Positions 1-9,327 of a stretch of 64,000 bases of DNA are shown here, one piece after another. The first letter of the stretch is position 1. Every line of letters begins with the position of its first letter. Source of the DNA: Coenobita brevimanus (Eukaryota; Arthropoda; Malacostraca; Decapoda; Coenobitidae); assembly GCA_032717465.1 (NCBI GenBank), contig CM064671.1, forward strand, positions 58,348,057 to 58,412,056, in the 5' to 3' direction. A program made the position numbers and the translations under genes. The notes beneath the pieces were generated by a model. That model did not search any database. It worked only from the letters and a program-made list of their open reading frames with translations, and had not been told where the DNA came from.

Positions 1-36
<36 letters not shown>
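1..36. repeat. (TA)n followed by (CA)n microsatellite
   Basis: TA dinucleotides to about 22 and then CA dinucleotides to 36. The tract abuts the presumed donor of IR exon 5. Confidence 0.9.
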
Positions 37-38
<2 letters not shown>

Positions 39-54
39 TATATAGACACTGTAC

Positions 55-183
55 TTGAGGAATTTCTCTGGAAAGAGTGTGAGATGGGTGAGGTAGCTTA
101 AGCCTCTGCTGGGGGTCCAGGAGGCCACCTTCACAAGCTGGGCACCGTCAGGGCTGTACGGCAGATGTGCCAACAAGCTGCAC
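55..183 (-). CDS. IR-like gene exon 5, last one inside the window
   Basis: A TTGTACAG acceptor (184-191) opens this exon. The first base completes a Gly codon from exon 4, then the frame reads CSLLAHLPYSPDGAQLVKVA, SWTPSRGLSYLTHLTLFPEK and FLK. The HLPYSPDGAQ and VASWTP segments are as expected just before the ligand-binding domain in this family. The best donor is CAA|GTACAG at 49-54, so the exon probably ends at 55. The frame stays open further, into the TA/CA repeat, so the 3' border is uncertain. An 8.3-kb LTR retroelement lies in the intron before this exon. Confidence 0.6.
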
Positions 184-191
184 CTGTACAA

Positions 192-979
192 TGTGCTTAA
201 GGGTCATTGAAGTGGGCCTAAGGTATACTTTCAGACAAGTATAGTGACGCTAAATTGTCAGAAATTCTTATCGTAACAATGATTTTGTTTATAGTACAAC
301 AAAACTGTAACGCTTTACCTGTTGTATTCTTCCTTTTTGCACCATTAGGAAAGTATTATCAACTCTTAAATGTACCAACATGATCGTTGAGACCCCAGGT
401 TTGGCTACTCATTCAAGACACTCAGGATCAAAGACCAGCTGCTCTGCCTCGAGTGGTACTATATGAGCAATAAACCCCAACCATTCTACCTATAAACCCC
501 AACCACCCTACCTATGTACATAAGCCTTAATGTGCCATATCTGGTTTTCAAGCCTTCACTCAGAAAATCACCAGCCATGCCTGTTAGTTTTCTGGTTTCG
601 TTGGGTATACACAAGAAACCATGTGACTTTCCATTCACCTGGAAGCAGACTGCAGTATATGAGTGGACAGTGGGTGTCCCAGTCCACACTCTGATAATTT
701 ATAACGATCCGGTTTCTGTATGTTTGTTGGTTTGTTTGCTACCGTACCATAGCAAAAACGGCGCAACTTAGTGCATAATTTTTTTTTAGAGCAAGGTACC
801 GTTAAAATGCCCTAATTTGAACAATAAAACAATTTCCAGTCCAATTGGGTCACTGGTTCCCGAGCTATGACTCATTTCTGTCCTTTTGACATCAAGTAGA
901 GGCAACGAAGGCAGCCTTTAAGCGAATTATAATAAGTAGTTAGATTTTCTTTTACCAAGATGCAAAACTGACAGCTTTT
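192..979. other. Non-coding stretch, intron of the IR-like gene
   Basis: No gene, RNA gene or repeat of known type was recognised. Short open frames on both strands around 490-770 have no domain, splice context or signal peptide and are treated as chance. The stretch belongs to intron 4 of the IR-like gene, upstream of exon 5 in transcript order. Confidence 0.5.
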
Positions 980-983
980 AACT
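980..983. repeat. Target-site duplication AACT, left copy
   Basis: AACT directly precedes the TGTAAC terminus of the left LTR. The same four bases follow the right LTR. Four bases is the usual duplication made by Gypsy-type integrases. Confidence 0.88.
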
Positions 984-1217
984 TGTAACTTGCAATACTT
1001 TGGTGATAGAAACTCCGTGTACAAACAGCTAGATAAGGAGTTTATTACAAGCTCACAGTAAAACAGTCTGCCCTTGTTGAATGTCTGCTAAGAACTGATG
1101 CAATAACGCCGTCTTCAGGCGTGGGAGAGCATGCTGACCTAGCAAATTTAGTGGGGGCATGTATGCATTGGGGGGGGACATATATACATCAGGGGTAGAT
1201 ATTGTGGAGGGGGTACA
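984..1217 (-). repeat. 3' LTR of the env-bearing element (234 bp)
   Basis: The same sequence as 9086-9323 apart from two substitutions near 1190 and a shorter G run (8 against 12). On the plus strand it starts TGTAACTTGC and ends GGGGGTACA. Confidence 0.9.
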
Positions 1218-1227
1218 CTACTCCCCC
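1218..1227 (-). promoter_or_regulatory. Polypurine tract of the env-bearing element
   Basis: Immediately before the 3' LTR the element reads GGGGGAGTAG, a short purine run with one T. This is the position where plus-strand DNA synthesis is primed. Confidence 0.6.
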
Positions 1228-1705
1228 GGGTAGCTGAGATGGTGTCTCCTGACACCAGGAGGTAAATGGTGGGTGATTATAGTAGGAAGGCAGGACCGGG
1301 GAGGTTTGTACAAGGGATAAGTATGATACAGGGGCAGTAGGGGAGACATGGCCATGTTGAGGGGAGGGAAGTAGAAGGATATATACATATAAGATATACA
1401 AGGAATAATAGGTACAAATCCAGTAAGGGTCGAAGGTATATATAAACATAATGGGAATTACACAATAATAGTTTGATACATGATAAACAAGGAGTAGAGA
1501 TGAGAGTTCTATTGTTGTTCTTCCTTCATTGTTTTTTTTCTTTTTTTTTTTCTTTCTTTTTGTTTTTGTTCATTGGTATTTTCTGTAGGATACACTGTCA
1601 CTCAGTAATGCATGAAAGAAATACCATCATTTTCTAGTAGGCAGAGTGCTGTTCACAGTTTGGTTAAATGTTAGATGGCAATGGTAGTCACGGAATGTGA
1701 GGGCA
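1228..1705. other. 3' untranslated part of the env-bearing element
   Basis: It lies between the env stop and the polypurine tract. It contains a T-rich run at about 1528-1575 and no convincing coding frame. Confidence 0.5.
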
Positions 1706-3415
1706 CTAAGTACGGGGAGTTTCTACGTCGTGTGTAGGGCGTACTATGCCTGTAGCGACTCTGATTTCCTGGAGTCGACGTTCCATTTTTCTGACACAAC
1801 AATGCACTGCACAGATGATGAGGAGAAAACCTATGAAAGCGATAACCACAGGGGGAAACACAACTGTTGGATGAACCCATGAACTGCTGAAGGCCAGAGA
1901 AAATTGATCCATAATGAAATCACTGTCATTGAGGAAGGTGAGCATGCGCAAGTGAGGGGAGGTGATGGTAATGTTGGCAGATGGTAGGGTTGAAGGCATG
2001 TCGATTGGTTGAAAGATGTCATAGGAGTGTTTACGAACAGCTTGGTGATAGCGAGTGGCGTAAGTGATGACGGACTCTGATTTGACAGTACAATAGTCAG
2101 GTGCTTTGTAGAGACCACTAGCGGGGACGGAGCGAACGGAAGAACCAGGACACATGATTGTGACAGAGATGGGAACAGCAAAGAAGAAGTACCGGACATG
2201 GTTGAGGTGAGCATGATGGACCGGGAGGTCAGGAGCTGGGACAAAAGAACAGGCCAAGTAGATGGAATGGTTGCGAACTAAAGCAGACTCACAGGGTGTA
2301 GCACTGCTAGGGAAGATAGCGAAAAGGTGGGCAGCACAGAGACGAGAGGTCGGAGTAAGGGAGGAACATTGCTGGAGGTCTGTGGAAGAAAGGAAGGCAA
2401 TGGAAAGATGATCATGGGAGAGGAGGAAATATTCTGAAGGAACAGATACCTGTAACAAGGAGTTGTTGAGGCGGAAAGGGAAGGGAATGATGTGGAAAAG
2501 GTTAAAGGTTATGGCAGAACGGAGAGGAATATGGACGACGACGTATGTAGTGAGAAGAGTGGCTTCGAGAACAGGATAATAATATTCAAGGGAGGAGTAA
2601 GGGAGGACTGGGGAGAGACCGAAGGTGGAGTGAGCCCATTCCAGGACAGAACGGAGAGCTGAGACAGGTACTAAGTCGGCAGTGACACGTCCATTGATAG
2701 CATCGACCAGGATACGAACCAAGGTAGAGACTTGAGACAGGAGAGTGTCAACGGCCAGTTGGAGATTATCCATATTGAGTTTGAGGTAGAAGAACTGGGA
2801 GATAACGTTGAGATCTGAAAGGTGGCGTTGTAAGATATCGGTGAAATTGTTTAGAGTGGACGTGACTTCATTGAGTTGGGTTGTGAGCTTCTGTAACATA
2901 GTGTGTTGGATTTTAATGACTCGGCGTTGTGATTCTAGGGCTGAAGCTAAATGAGTGAGATCAGATTTGAAGCCAGAAATGTCACGGGCTGTAGCAACGC
3001 CAAACAAGCCACTCAGAATCTCACCGCCGAAGTCGAAGAGACCTCGTTTCACACGAGAATGACCCACGGGTGTCTGAATGGAAAATGTGTCATTGAGCTC
3101 AGTGAATCTGTTACTTATGTATTGCAATTGTCAGGAGAGTGGGAGGAAAAGGTTATAGAGATACTCATTCGGGTTGTGTGTCCCCATGAGGGCCGTGAGA
3201 TGGTTCCTGATTCCGTGGAGCTGGTGCGCGTAGGCAGGTAGGGCAATGGCTACGTCGGCCAGGGGCGCAAGATCGTAGCGCAAAGAGGCGATGTCGTTGA
3301 TAAGCATTACCTCGCCTCCCGAGCCGACCAAGGCCCCGGGACGTACTCCACCATCGTCCTGACGTGACCCAGACCCCAGGAGGGTCAGCACTGCCAGCAG
3401 GGAGATCGCTAACAT
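1706..3415 (-). pseudogene. env: env, fusion-protein-like glycoprotein gene, one early stop
   Basis: The frame opens with an ATG at 3413-3415 and a signal peptide (MLAISLLAVLTLLGSGS). After 94 codons it meets TGA at 3131-3133, then continues in the same frame to 1706. A furin-type RVKR site (3044-3055) is followed by a GLFDFGGEIL fusion-peptide-like stretch and a long helix-forming region. A membrane anchor of about 23 residues (about 1796-1864) and a basic cytoplasmic tail close it. This architecture matches errantivirus Env and the baculovirus F-protein group, type I membrane proteins that fuse membranes after cleavage. Env starts 24 bases after the pol stop and would be made from a spliced RNA. 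The stop makes this copy inactive unless read through. Confidence 0.85.
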
Positions 3416-3439
3416 CGTACCTAGAAAATCAGGGTAGAG

Positions 3440-5112
3440 TTAATGGGGGAGGTCTTGAAGAGGTTGATGGGCAGAGTGCAGTTTGGACCGATATTGATTG
3501 GTTGATGAATGAGCAGGTGGAGATGGAGATGAAGGAGACTGAGGGATAGGTGGAGACAAGGTAGACTGAAGGATGGGAGGAGGGGAAGAGGGGGCAGGAG
3601 GTTGTGTAAGTGACTCTTCCAACATGAGACCACGGGGTGCTCGCTTTAAGTCATCGACGTGGACCCATCTGGTGTCCCTAGTGGACAGGTCCTGGAGGTG
3701 AAATTTGTTGCCTTGTCGAGTGAGGACGCGGTGGGGCCCTGTAAATTTGTCATCCAACTTAGAGGAACACGTATGGGAATGGGCAAAGACAAGATCGCCT
3801 ACATTGATAGTGATAGGAGAGGCGGACTTATGTTGGCGCTGCAGCATGTCCTCCTGAGAGGAAGCCAAAGTGGATTGGACATACTGGTGGATTGTCTGGA
3901 AGTTGGCCAATTTTAGTTTAACATAATCATCCATGTATGCATTGGGGGGGGACATATATACATCGGGGGTAGATATTGTGGAATAGTATTTGAGACGTGC
4001 TTGGCGCAAGCATCGGTCTTTACTTGGATGGGAAGCTTGAGGAGTATTATGAACAATATGAAGAACCTTTGGTATCAGGGCAGTGGGGACAAGAAGTTGG
4101 CGTACTTCGCGATTGGGCATATCTTTGCCTGTTAGCATTGTTTTCCTGTACAAGAGATCATCATCTAGCATGAACTCATCGAGTGATACTGGCAGAGTAG
4201 GTAAGGTCGAGGCATCGCCAGATTCTAGGAAATAAATGACTTTGGACCACATGGGGTCTTGGCGTTGAAAGTTTCGAACAACGTCTGACGTTAGTGTAGT
4301 GTTTTCAGTTACTTCAGGCTGCAGTGATGTTATAGCTGCTGCTACGTGACGTGAGAGTGCGTCTGCGACTACATTCAACTTGCCTGGTACATATTGAAAA
4401 GTGGGATTAAAGTCCTGGATGATGACAGACCATCTAGCTAACCTACCTGTTAGGTTGCGATTTTTGAACAAATCACATAGTGGAAGGTGGTCTGTTTGGA
4501 TATGCACTGGATAACCATAGACGATATCTCTGAAATGTTTCAAGGACCAGATTACCGCTAGTGCTTCGAGATCTGTGACACTGTAGTTACGTTCAGCGGT
4601 TGTAAGGGTGCGACTAGCATACACTATTACGCGCTTCCTTGATGCTTCATCGAGTTGCATCAAAACGGCACCAAGTCCAGTGCCTGAGGCGTCTGTGCAG
4701 AGAAGGAATGGTGTGGCATAATCAGGGAACGCTAGAATAGGGGCATTTACAAGAGCTGTCTTTAGCTTTTGGAAAGCCTGTGACTGGTCGTTAGTCCAAA
4801 CTAAGGGCACATTCTGCTTGAGTAAGTGGGTCAGAGGAGCGGCGATCTTCGCGTAATCGCGGATAAAGTGACGATAATAGCCACTGAGGCCCAGGAAACT
4901 TCGTACAGCGTCGGTAGTGGTAGGTTCTGGGAAGTTAATGATCGCCTTAGTTTTATCCTCATTAGTATGAATGCCTTGTGCATCTACGACATGGCCTAGG
5001 AATTTGATTTTCTTTCGCAGGAAGTCACATTTACTGAGATTGATTTTTAGGCCTGCGAGCTGGAGGCGTTCAAAGACTTGCTGGAGTTTGGTAAAATGAT
5101 CAGGGATGGATT
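3440..5112 (-). pseudogene. pol: pol, second part: RT thumb, RNase H and remnant integrase
   Basis: After the frameshift near 5115 the frame is open to 3440 without a stop. It gives the RT C-terminal part, then RNase H with LLCTDASGTGLGAVLM, EALAVIWSLKHF and IQTDHLPL, ending at VVADALSRH. Integrase begins with a partial zinc-binding region containing HIVHNTPQASH. The frame then runs into a 51-base LTR-derived piece (3932-3982) and resumes near the integrase C-terminal module, with NVGDLVFAHSHT, FTGPHRVL and DTRWVHVDDLKR. The CxxC pair and the whole D,D-35-E core are missing. The join keeps the frame. The protein could polymerise at best if the frameshift were absent, but it cannot integrate. 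Confidence 0.85.
3932..3982 (-). repeat. LTR fragment embedded in the integrase gene
   Basis: CATGTATGCATT, eight Gs, ACATATATACATC, then GGGGTAGATATTGTGGA match the terminal part of both LTRs (1160-1205 and 9260-9315) almost base for base. The piece is the start of U3 in element orientation. It replaces the second half of the zinc-binding region and the catalytic core of integrase. Confidence 0.9.
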
Positions 5113-6909
5113 TACAACAATGATATCATCTAGGTAAGCAAAAAGAGAGTGTCCCATCATACCGCTGAAGACTGAATGGATAAGTCGCATGAACACGGAA
5201 GGAGCATTTCTCAGACCAAAAGGAAGTCTCTTAAACTGAAAATGTCCGGAAGGGGTGCTAAAGGCTGTAACTGGGCGAGAGGACTCTTCCATTTCGACCT
5301 GCCAGTACCCGCTGAGGAGGTCTAAAGATGAAAAGACTACGTTATTTTCACCAAGGGATTCTAGCAAATCAGTGAGGACAGGTAGCGGGAAACGGTCTGG
5401 AACGGTGACAGAATTGACCTTACGATAGTCGACTACTGGTCTAAGGTTGCCGTCCTTCTTTGGTACTAAGAAAAGTGGGCTATTCCATGGACTTACGGAG
5501 GGTTCAATAATGTCCTGGTCTAACATGTTCTGTATCATTTGATCTGTTTGCTTTCTCTGGCTGTGAGGCAATCGATACGCTGGTATGTAAATCGGCTGAG
5601 TTCCTGGGAGTAGTTCAATCGTATGTTTGACAAGGTCTGTTCTACCCATCGGTTCACCGGGTAAGGCAACCACGTTTCTGTACGAGGTCAGAAGGTCGAG
5701 GAGTTGAGGGGTATGTTCTGGGAAATCTGTGCAAGTGAGATGTGAGAGCATATCGGGTGAATGCGTCGGCGCAGATCCCGTAGAGTTAATAGTACATACA
5801 CCGATTGGCGTATCATCAGTCTGAATAGTAGGAATTGAGGAATCCTGGCACACCTTTACGGCCGCTGGGTATACTAGGAAGTCTCCAATCTTTACACCAC
5901 TCTTAAGTTTTAGTGGAGCATTTGTGACATTGAGCAAGTACAGGTAGCATAAACTGTCCTCTAAGACTGTACACCACGCTGACTCATAAGTCAAGCCATT
6001 CACACAACATGTCTCAGGTAGGGTTAGTACATCCACTCCTTCTTTCGCACCGGCAACACAAACAGAGACTTTAGTGAACTCATGCGGTAACATAATTGTG
6101 CACGTATTCGTTACTGCACGTTTCGTCTCTGCGTGTTGGAGAAGATCATTCAGACTGTGTGAGGTAGGTAACTGAGACATGTCTGAGTCAGCGATAGTGT
6201 TGTCGAGAGAGGATGTAAGAGCCATGTTCGAGGGCTGAGATGATGTATCAGGAGACATTGAGGAATTTATGTCCCTGCTCGCAGTCAGTAAAGGAATGAT
6301 CTCTGTATTCTCAGATGATGAGAGTGGTGGTTTGGGCTGGGTTGGACTTTTTGGTAGTGATAGGGACAGAGGTAATTGAAGGACTGATTTGATCGTAAGA
6401 ACAGGACGGGGACATTCCACAGTGTAAACCGGGAATCCAGAAATGTCTATACTACCACAAGCAGGTAATAATGCAATGGAATGTTGTGCCATGGTGGAGA
6501 AACCAATAAGGGCATCTGCGGGATACTGCAAGTCATTAGTGACATGAAATTCAATGAGGATAGGGGGCAAATCGCTGTGGAGTTTGACTTCAAGGGTGAC
6601 TCTTCCCTTAACCTTAAACTCTGAGCCGTTAACACCGCATAGGCGAATGTCTGGTGGTTCTAGGAAACTGACGTGGTTGTGATGGCGATGAATAATTTGT
6701 AAGGAATTTTCGGAGATGAGATTTACTATAGATCCTGTGTCCAAGAAGAATGACGTTGGTATGTCATGACTGCTTCCGAGAATGACTAAACCCGAGGATG
6801 TTATGGGACCTACATGGCGGATGGGGAGTTGGGTTTCTGGTTCTACGTGATATTGGTCCGATATGGGCGCGGCGCTTCCCCCGACTGTGGGCGGTTGAGG
6901 TAACGACAT
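5047..6909 (-). pseudogene. pol: pol, first part: aspartic protease and reverse transcriptase
   Basis: 620 codons in the -1 frame relative to gag. A retropepsin active site is visible as FFLDTGS (DTG at residues 57-59). The RT fingers and palm follow in the last 170 residues: SPWNSPLFLVPKKDG, a catalytic-Asp SSLDLLSGYWQ box, the LPFGLRNAP box and the AYLDDIIVV box near residue 592. The meaningful reading frame shifts immediately after this box at about 5113-5118, where one base appears to be missing from a short A run. The last 25 residues are therefore frameshift product. Thumb, connection and RNase H continue in another frame. A spacer of about 250 residues between protease and RT is of unknown role. 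Confidence 0.85.
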
Positions 6910-8216
6910 TCCTCAGTGGTGTGAGTCGTGCTTGATTTGTGGTATTTGCAGTGTGGACGACGTGAGCGGGAAGGCGTACGCTGTCTGGTTTGGGAGTGAG
7001 GACGTCTGTATGTACGGTCGCAACTGGATGCTCGATGTCCAGGATGACCACAGTACCAGCAAAGAATCGAAGATTGTCTGTTCTGTCGGGCGCTAGATTG
7101 ATCACGACCTGCGGTAGGAGAGCGATGTGTGGCAGGTCTGCCGCGTGTGGTGGGACGGGAGCGAGATTGGTCTGGGGTAGTGGAGGTGTGACAGACTGAG
7201 GAGGCCAAGGGTTGGGTGGTGCCCTGACGCATGTAGTTCGAACCTGTTCTTTCATGAATGGCTTTAGTGACCTGAATAATTTTATCTCCTGGATTGAAAC
7301 CGATTTCCAAGGCGAGCTCTCGCTGTTTAGGAGTAAGCCAGTGAAGGAATCTGAGGTAACCAATTAAGTCAGCAAAGTTGGTGAGTGAAAGCATTGGAAT
7401 GCCATTCTTGTCTTCTAACCATTTCGTGCCTACCAGTAATTGGAGCATCTCACTACTAGTTGCTTTCATGGCGGCGGCAGCTTCGCGGAGCTTGGCATAT
7501 TGCGCTGGGACGCGCAAGTCCTCATCTAGTTGGTTTAGGAGATTAATGAATCCCATGAGAGACGCGGTATTTGAATGCTGGCAACAAAGGCTGATGAGTT
7601 CCGTACGAAAATCAGCAAAGGTACGAATGCTATCGAAATGTCCTGCACGGATCGCGGATCCGATGTCTGATTTACCGTGATGCAAGCGACCGAGGAGGTA
7701 AGCTACTTTGAGCGATTCCTCGGTAATTTGTCTATTATTTATTTCAGTTTCGACTTCTCTGAGGAAATCATAGACAGACCAAGTTGGGTCCTGGCCGGTA
7801 AATTTGGGACGATTGGCATCGTCGAGATAGATAGACTGTGGAGGGTTGGCCATGGCTGGAAGTGCAGAAGTGGCGGGAGGAGAGGTGTGGGAGAGAGAGA
7901 AGGCAGTGGCAGTTAAGGGCGAGGAAGACGGGGTATGAAGGGAGGCAGGAGAAGTAACGACAGTGGAAGGAGTAGAGGAAGGAGAAAGGAGAGTAGAGGC
8001 AGGAGTAGAGGAGGAAGTATCTGGATTGACGAGGGTAGGACGGGTAGTAAGTGATTCTGCGGGAAGTGAAACGGGAGTCTCAGGTACAGGGCGGTGATAC
8101 TCTTTGCCACTTCGTAAATGAGTGATTGTGTTAGAGTCGGCAGACGGGGTATGAGCAGGTGATGTTTCCGGGTCGAGAGGGCTGGCGGTAAGCGGTTGAC
8201 GTGGAAAGTATGACAT
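6843..8216 (-). CDS. gag: gag of the env-bearing retroelement
   Basis: 457 codons from an ATG at 8214-8216. The N-terminal third is rich in Ser, Thr and Pro. The middle (about residues 130-330) is helix-rich with tryptophans and resembles a Gypsy capsid region. A CCHC knuckle (C-x2-C-x4-H-x4-C, reading CWYCGHPGHRASSC) sits at residues 386-399, followed by an Arg-rich stretch and a second Cys/His cluster around residues 423-437. Gag would form the particle and bind RNA. No stop or frameshift interrupts it, so it is the only complete gene of the element. It ends 67 bases inside the pol frame, which is -1 relative to gag, consistent with ribosomal frameshifting. No canonical slippery heptamer was recognised. 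Confidence 0.85.
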   Translation of the reverse strand: MSYFPRQPLTASPLDPETSPAHTPSADSNTITHLRSGKEYHRPVPETPVSLPAESLTTRPTLVNPDTSSSTPASTLLSPSSTPSTVVTSPASLHTPSSSPLTATAFSLSHTSPPATSALPAMANPPQSIYLDDANRPKFTGQDPTWSVYDFLREVETEINNRQITEESLKVAYLLGRLHHGKSDIGSAIRAGHFDSIRTFADFRTELISLCCQHSNTASLMGFINLLNQLDEDLRVPAQYAKLREAAAAMKATSSEMLQLLVGTKWLEDKNGIPMLSLTNFADLIGYLRFLHWLTPKQRELALEIGFNPGDKIIQVTKAIHERTGSNYMRQGTTQPLASSVCHTSTTPDQSRSRPTTRGRPATHRSPTAGRDQSSARQNRQSSILCWYCGHPGHRASSCDRTYRRPHSQTRQRTPSRSRRPHCKYHKSSTTHTTEECRYLNRPQSGEAPRPYRTNIT

Positions 8217-9065
8217 TTAATGCGGCAATGGAAGATGAAAGGATGAAGATGGATACGTAGGTGGAAATGTATAAATAACAATGAGAGAATGGAATACACT
8301 AGGTGTGAAAATGAATGAAGGTGCGGGCATGGATGCTTTAAATAAAATGCGAAGGATGAGATGGAGAATAAAAAACATAGGTGAAGATGAAAACGGGGCA
8401 ATGGAAATGAGATGGAATAATTACAATAACCAATCTGTAGAGAAAATCGAGGATAATCTCTAGAGAAAGGAAAGATATACTATAGTTACACAGTAGAAAC
8501 GGGAGTGTCGAGAGGTATGACGTGCAGGGTGGCTGGGCGTAGCTGGGCTGGGGCGGGGCGGGGCGACGGGGCGGGGCTGGGCGGGGCTGGGCTGCGGGGT
8601 AGAGACAGCTGGGCGGAGAGGAGAGGAGACGCCGCGATGAATCACCGGCAGGGAGTGGCGGTCTTAGGAGGCTCCGTAATGCAGACCAGATGCGGGCGAC
8701 GGCGGAGGCCGGTGGTGGGTGGTGAGGCAGATGTCGGCGCAAGGCAGGTGTAGAGCTGGTGAATTGCAAATGCAGAGAATGGTGGCGGGCAGACAGCGGG
8801 CAGACAGTGATAAGTGGCACCGTGGGGGCAGGAGCTATGATGAGTCCGGAACAGGTGCTGGGAACAGGTGCAACAGGTGCGTAGGTCGGCGACGGTGACA
8901 CGTGCGGTTGTTTGAGAGGTGAGCACTGGCGAGAAAAATGGTACACTCGAAAAGCACAGCCAAGGTATAGAGGCACGGAGAAAGGGCGAGGCTGGCAGAT
9001 GCGAGACGTCGTGTATCTGGTTGTATCACTAAAAATCCAAGGAGGTGGTCAGAATGTGATGGTTC
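8217..9065 (-). other. Long untranslated leader of the env-bearing element with a GC-rich repeat
   Basis: About 850 bases separate the PBS from the gag ATG. Around 8537-8604 the plus strand carries repeated GGGGCGGGGC and GGCTGGGC units, a G-quadruplex-prone tract lying on the strand opposite the RNA genome. Proline-rich open frames on the minus strand here come from the C-rich composition and are not called as genes. Packaging and dimerisation signals would be expected in this region but none can be identified by eye. Confidence 0.6.
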
Positions 9066-9083
9066 GAAACACCGCTGCTACCA
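9066..9083 (-). promoter_or_regulatory. Primer-binding site, initiator-tRNA-Met-like
   Basis: Two bases inside the 5' LTR the element reads TGGTAGCAGCGGTGTTTCGA. TGG pairs with the tRNA CCA end. The first nine bases agree with the 3' end of arthropod initiator tRNA-Met (CTGCTACCA), and a T-loop-like TTCGA follows, but the middle does not match exactly. The site is clear from its position; the tRNA identity is an inference from memory of tRNA sequences. Confidence 0.6.
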
Positions 9084-9085
9084 AA

Positions 9086-9323
9086 TGTAACTTGCAATAC
9101 TTTGGTGATAGAAACTCCGTGTACAAACAGCTAGATAAGGAGTTTATTACAAGCTCACAGTAAAACAGTCTGCCCTTGTTGAATGTCTGCTAAGAACTGA
9201 TGCAATAACGCCGTCTTCAGGCGTGGGAGAGCATGCTGACCTAGCAAATTTAGTGGGGGCATGTATGCATTGGGGGGGGGGGGACATATATACATCGGGA
9301 GTAGATATTGTGGAGGGGGTACA
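9086..9323 (-). repeat. 5' LTR of the env-bearing element (238 bp)
   Basis: In element orientation it starts TGTACCCCC and ends AGTTACA, the usual TG...CA type ends. It carries a TATATA run about 32 bases in and an AATAAA about 60 bases before its end, candidates for the promoter and the polyadenylation signal. It differs from the 3' LTR at two bases and by four Gs in a homopolymer. A solo LTR is ruled out by the matching partner at 984-1217. Confidence 0.9.
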
Positions 9324-9327
9324 AACT
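9324..9327. repeat. Target-site duplication AACT, right copy
   Basis: AACT directly follows the TACA terminus of the right LTR and matches 980-983. Confidence 0.88.

Larger units (their letters stand above)
984..9323 (-). mobile_element. Complete env-bearing errantivirus-like LTR retroelement, defective
   Basis: An 8340-base insertion is bounded by two LTRs (984-1217 and 9086-9323) and a 4-base AACT duplication (980-983 and 9324-9327). In minus orientation the order is 5' LTR, PBS, long leader, gag, pol (protease, RT, RNase H, remnant integrase), env, purine tract, 3' LTR. This is the layout of Metaviridae with a fusion-protein-like env (Gypsy/errantivirus type). The LTRs differ by two substitutions and a G-run length, so the insertion is recent. 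Three breaks are visible: a one-base frameshift after the RT YLDD box, loss of the integrase core, and a TGA early in env. It lies in sense in an intron of the IR-like gene. Confidence 0.9.

Noticed and set aside
6843..6909. Canonical slippery heptamer for gag-pol frameshifting
   Set aside because: The -1 frame relation is clear, but the only G run in the overlap (TCGGGGGAA) does not fit X-XXY-YYZ at both codons, so no site is called.
6764..7363. 199-codon minus-strand frame overlapping the gag/pol junction
   Set aside because: It overlaps gag, which has the CCHC knuckle in a different frame, and has no motif of its own.
8338..9029. Pro/Ser/Leu-rich minus-strand frames of 60-212 codons before gag
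   Set aside because: They lie in the C-rich leader of the LTR element, overlap one another in different frames and show no motif. Composition explains them.
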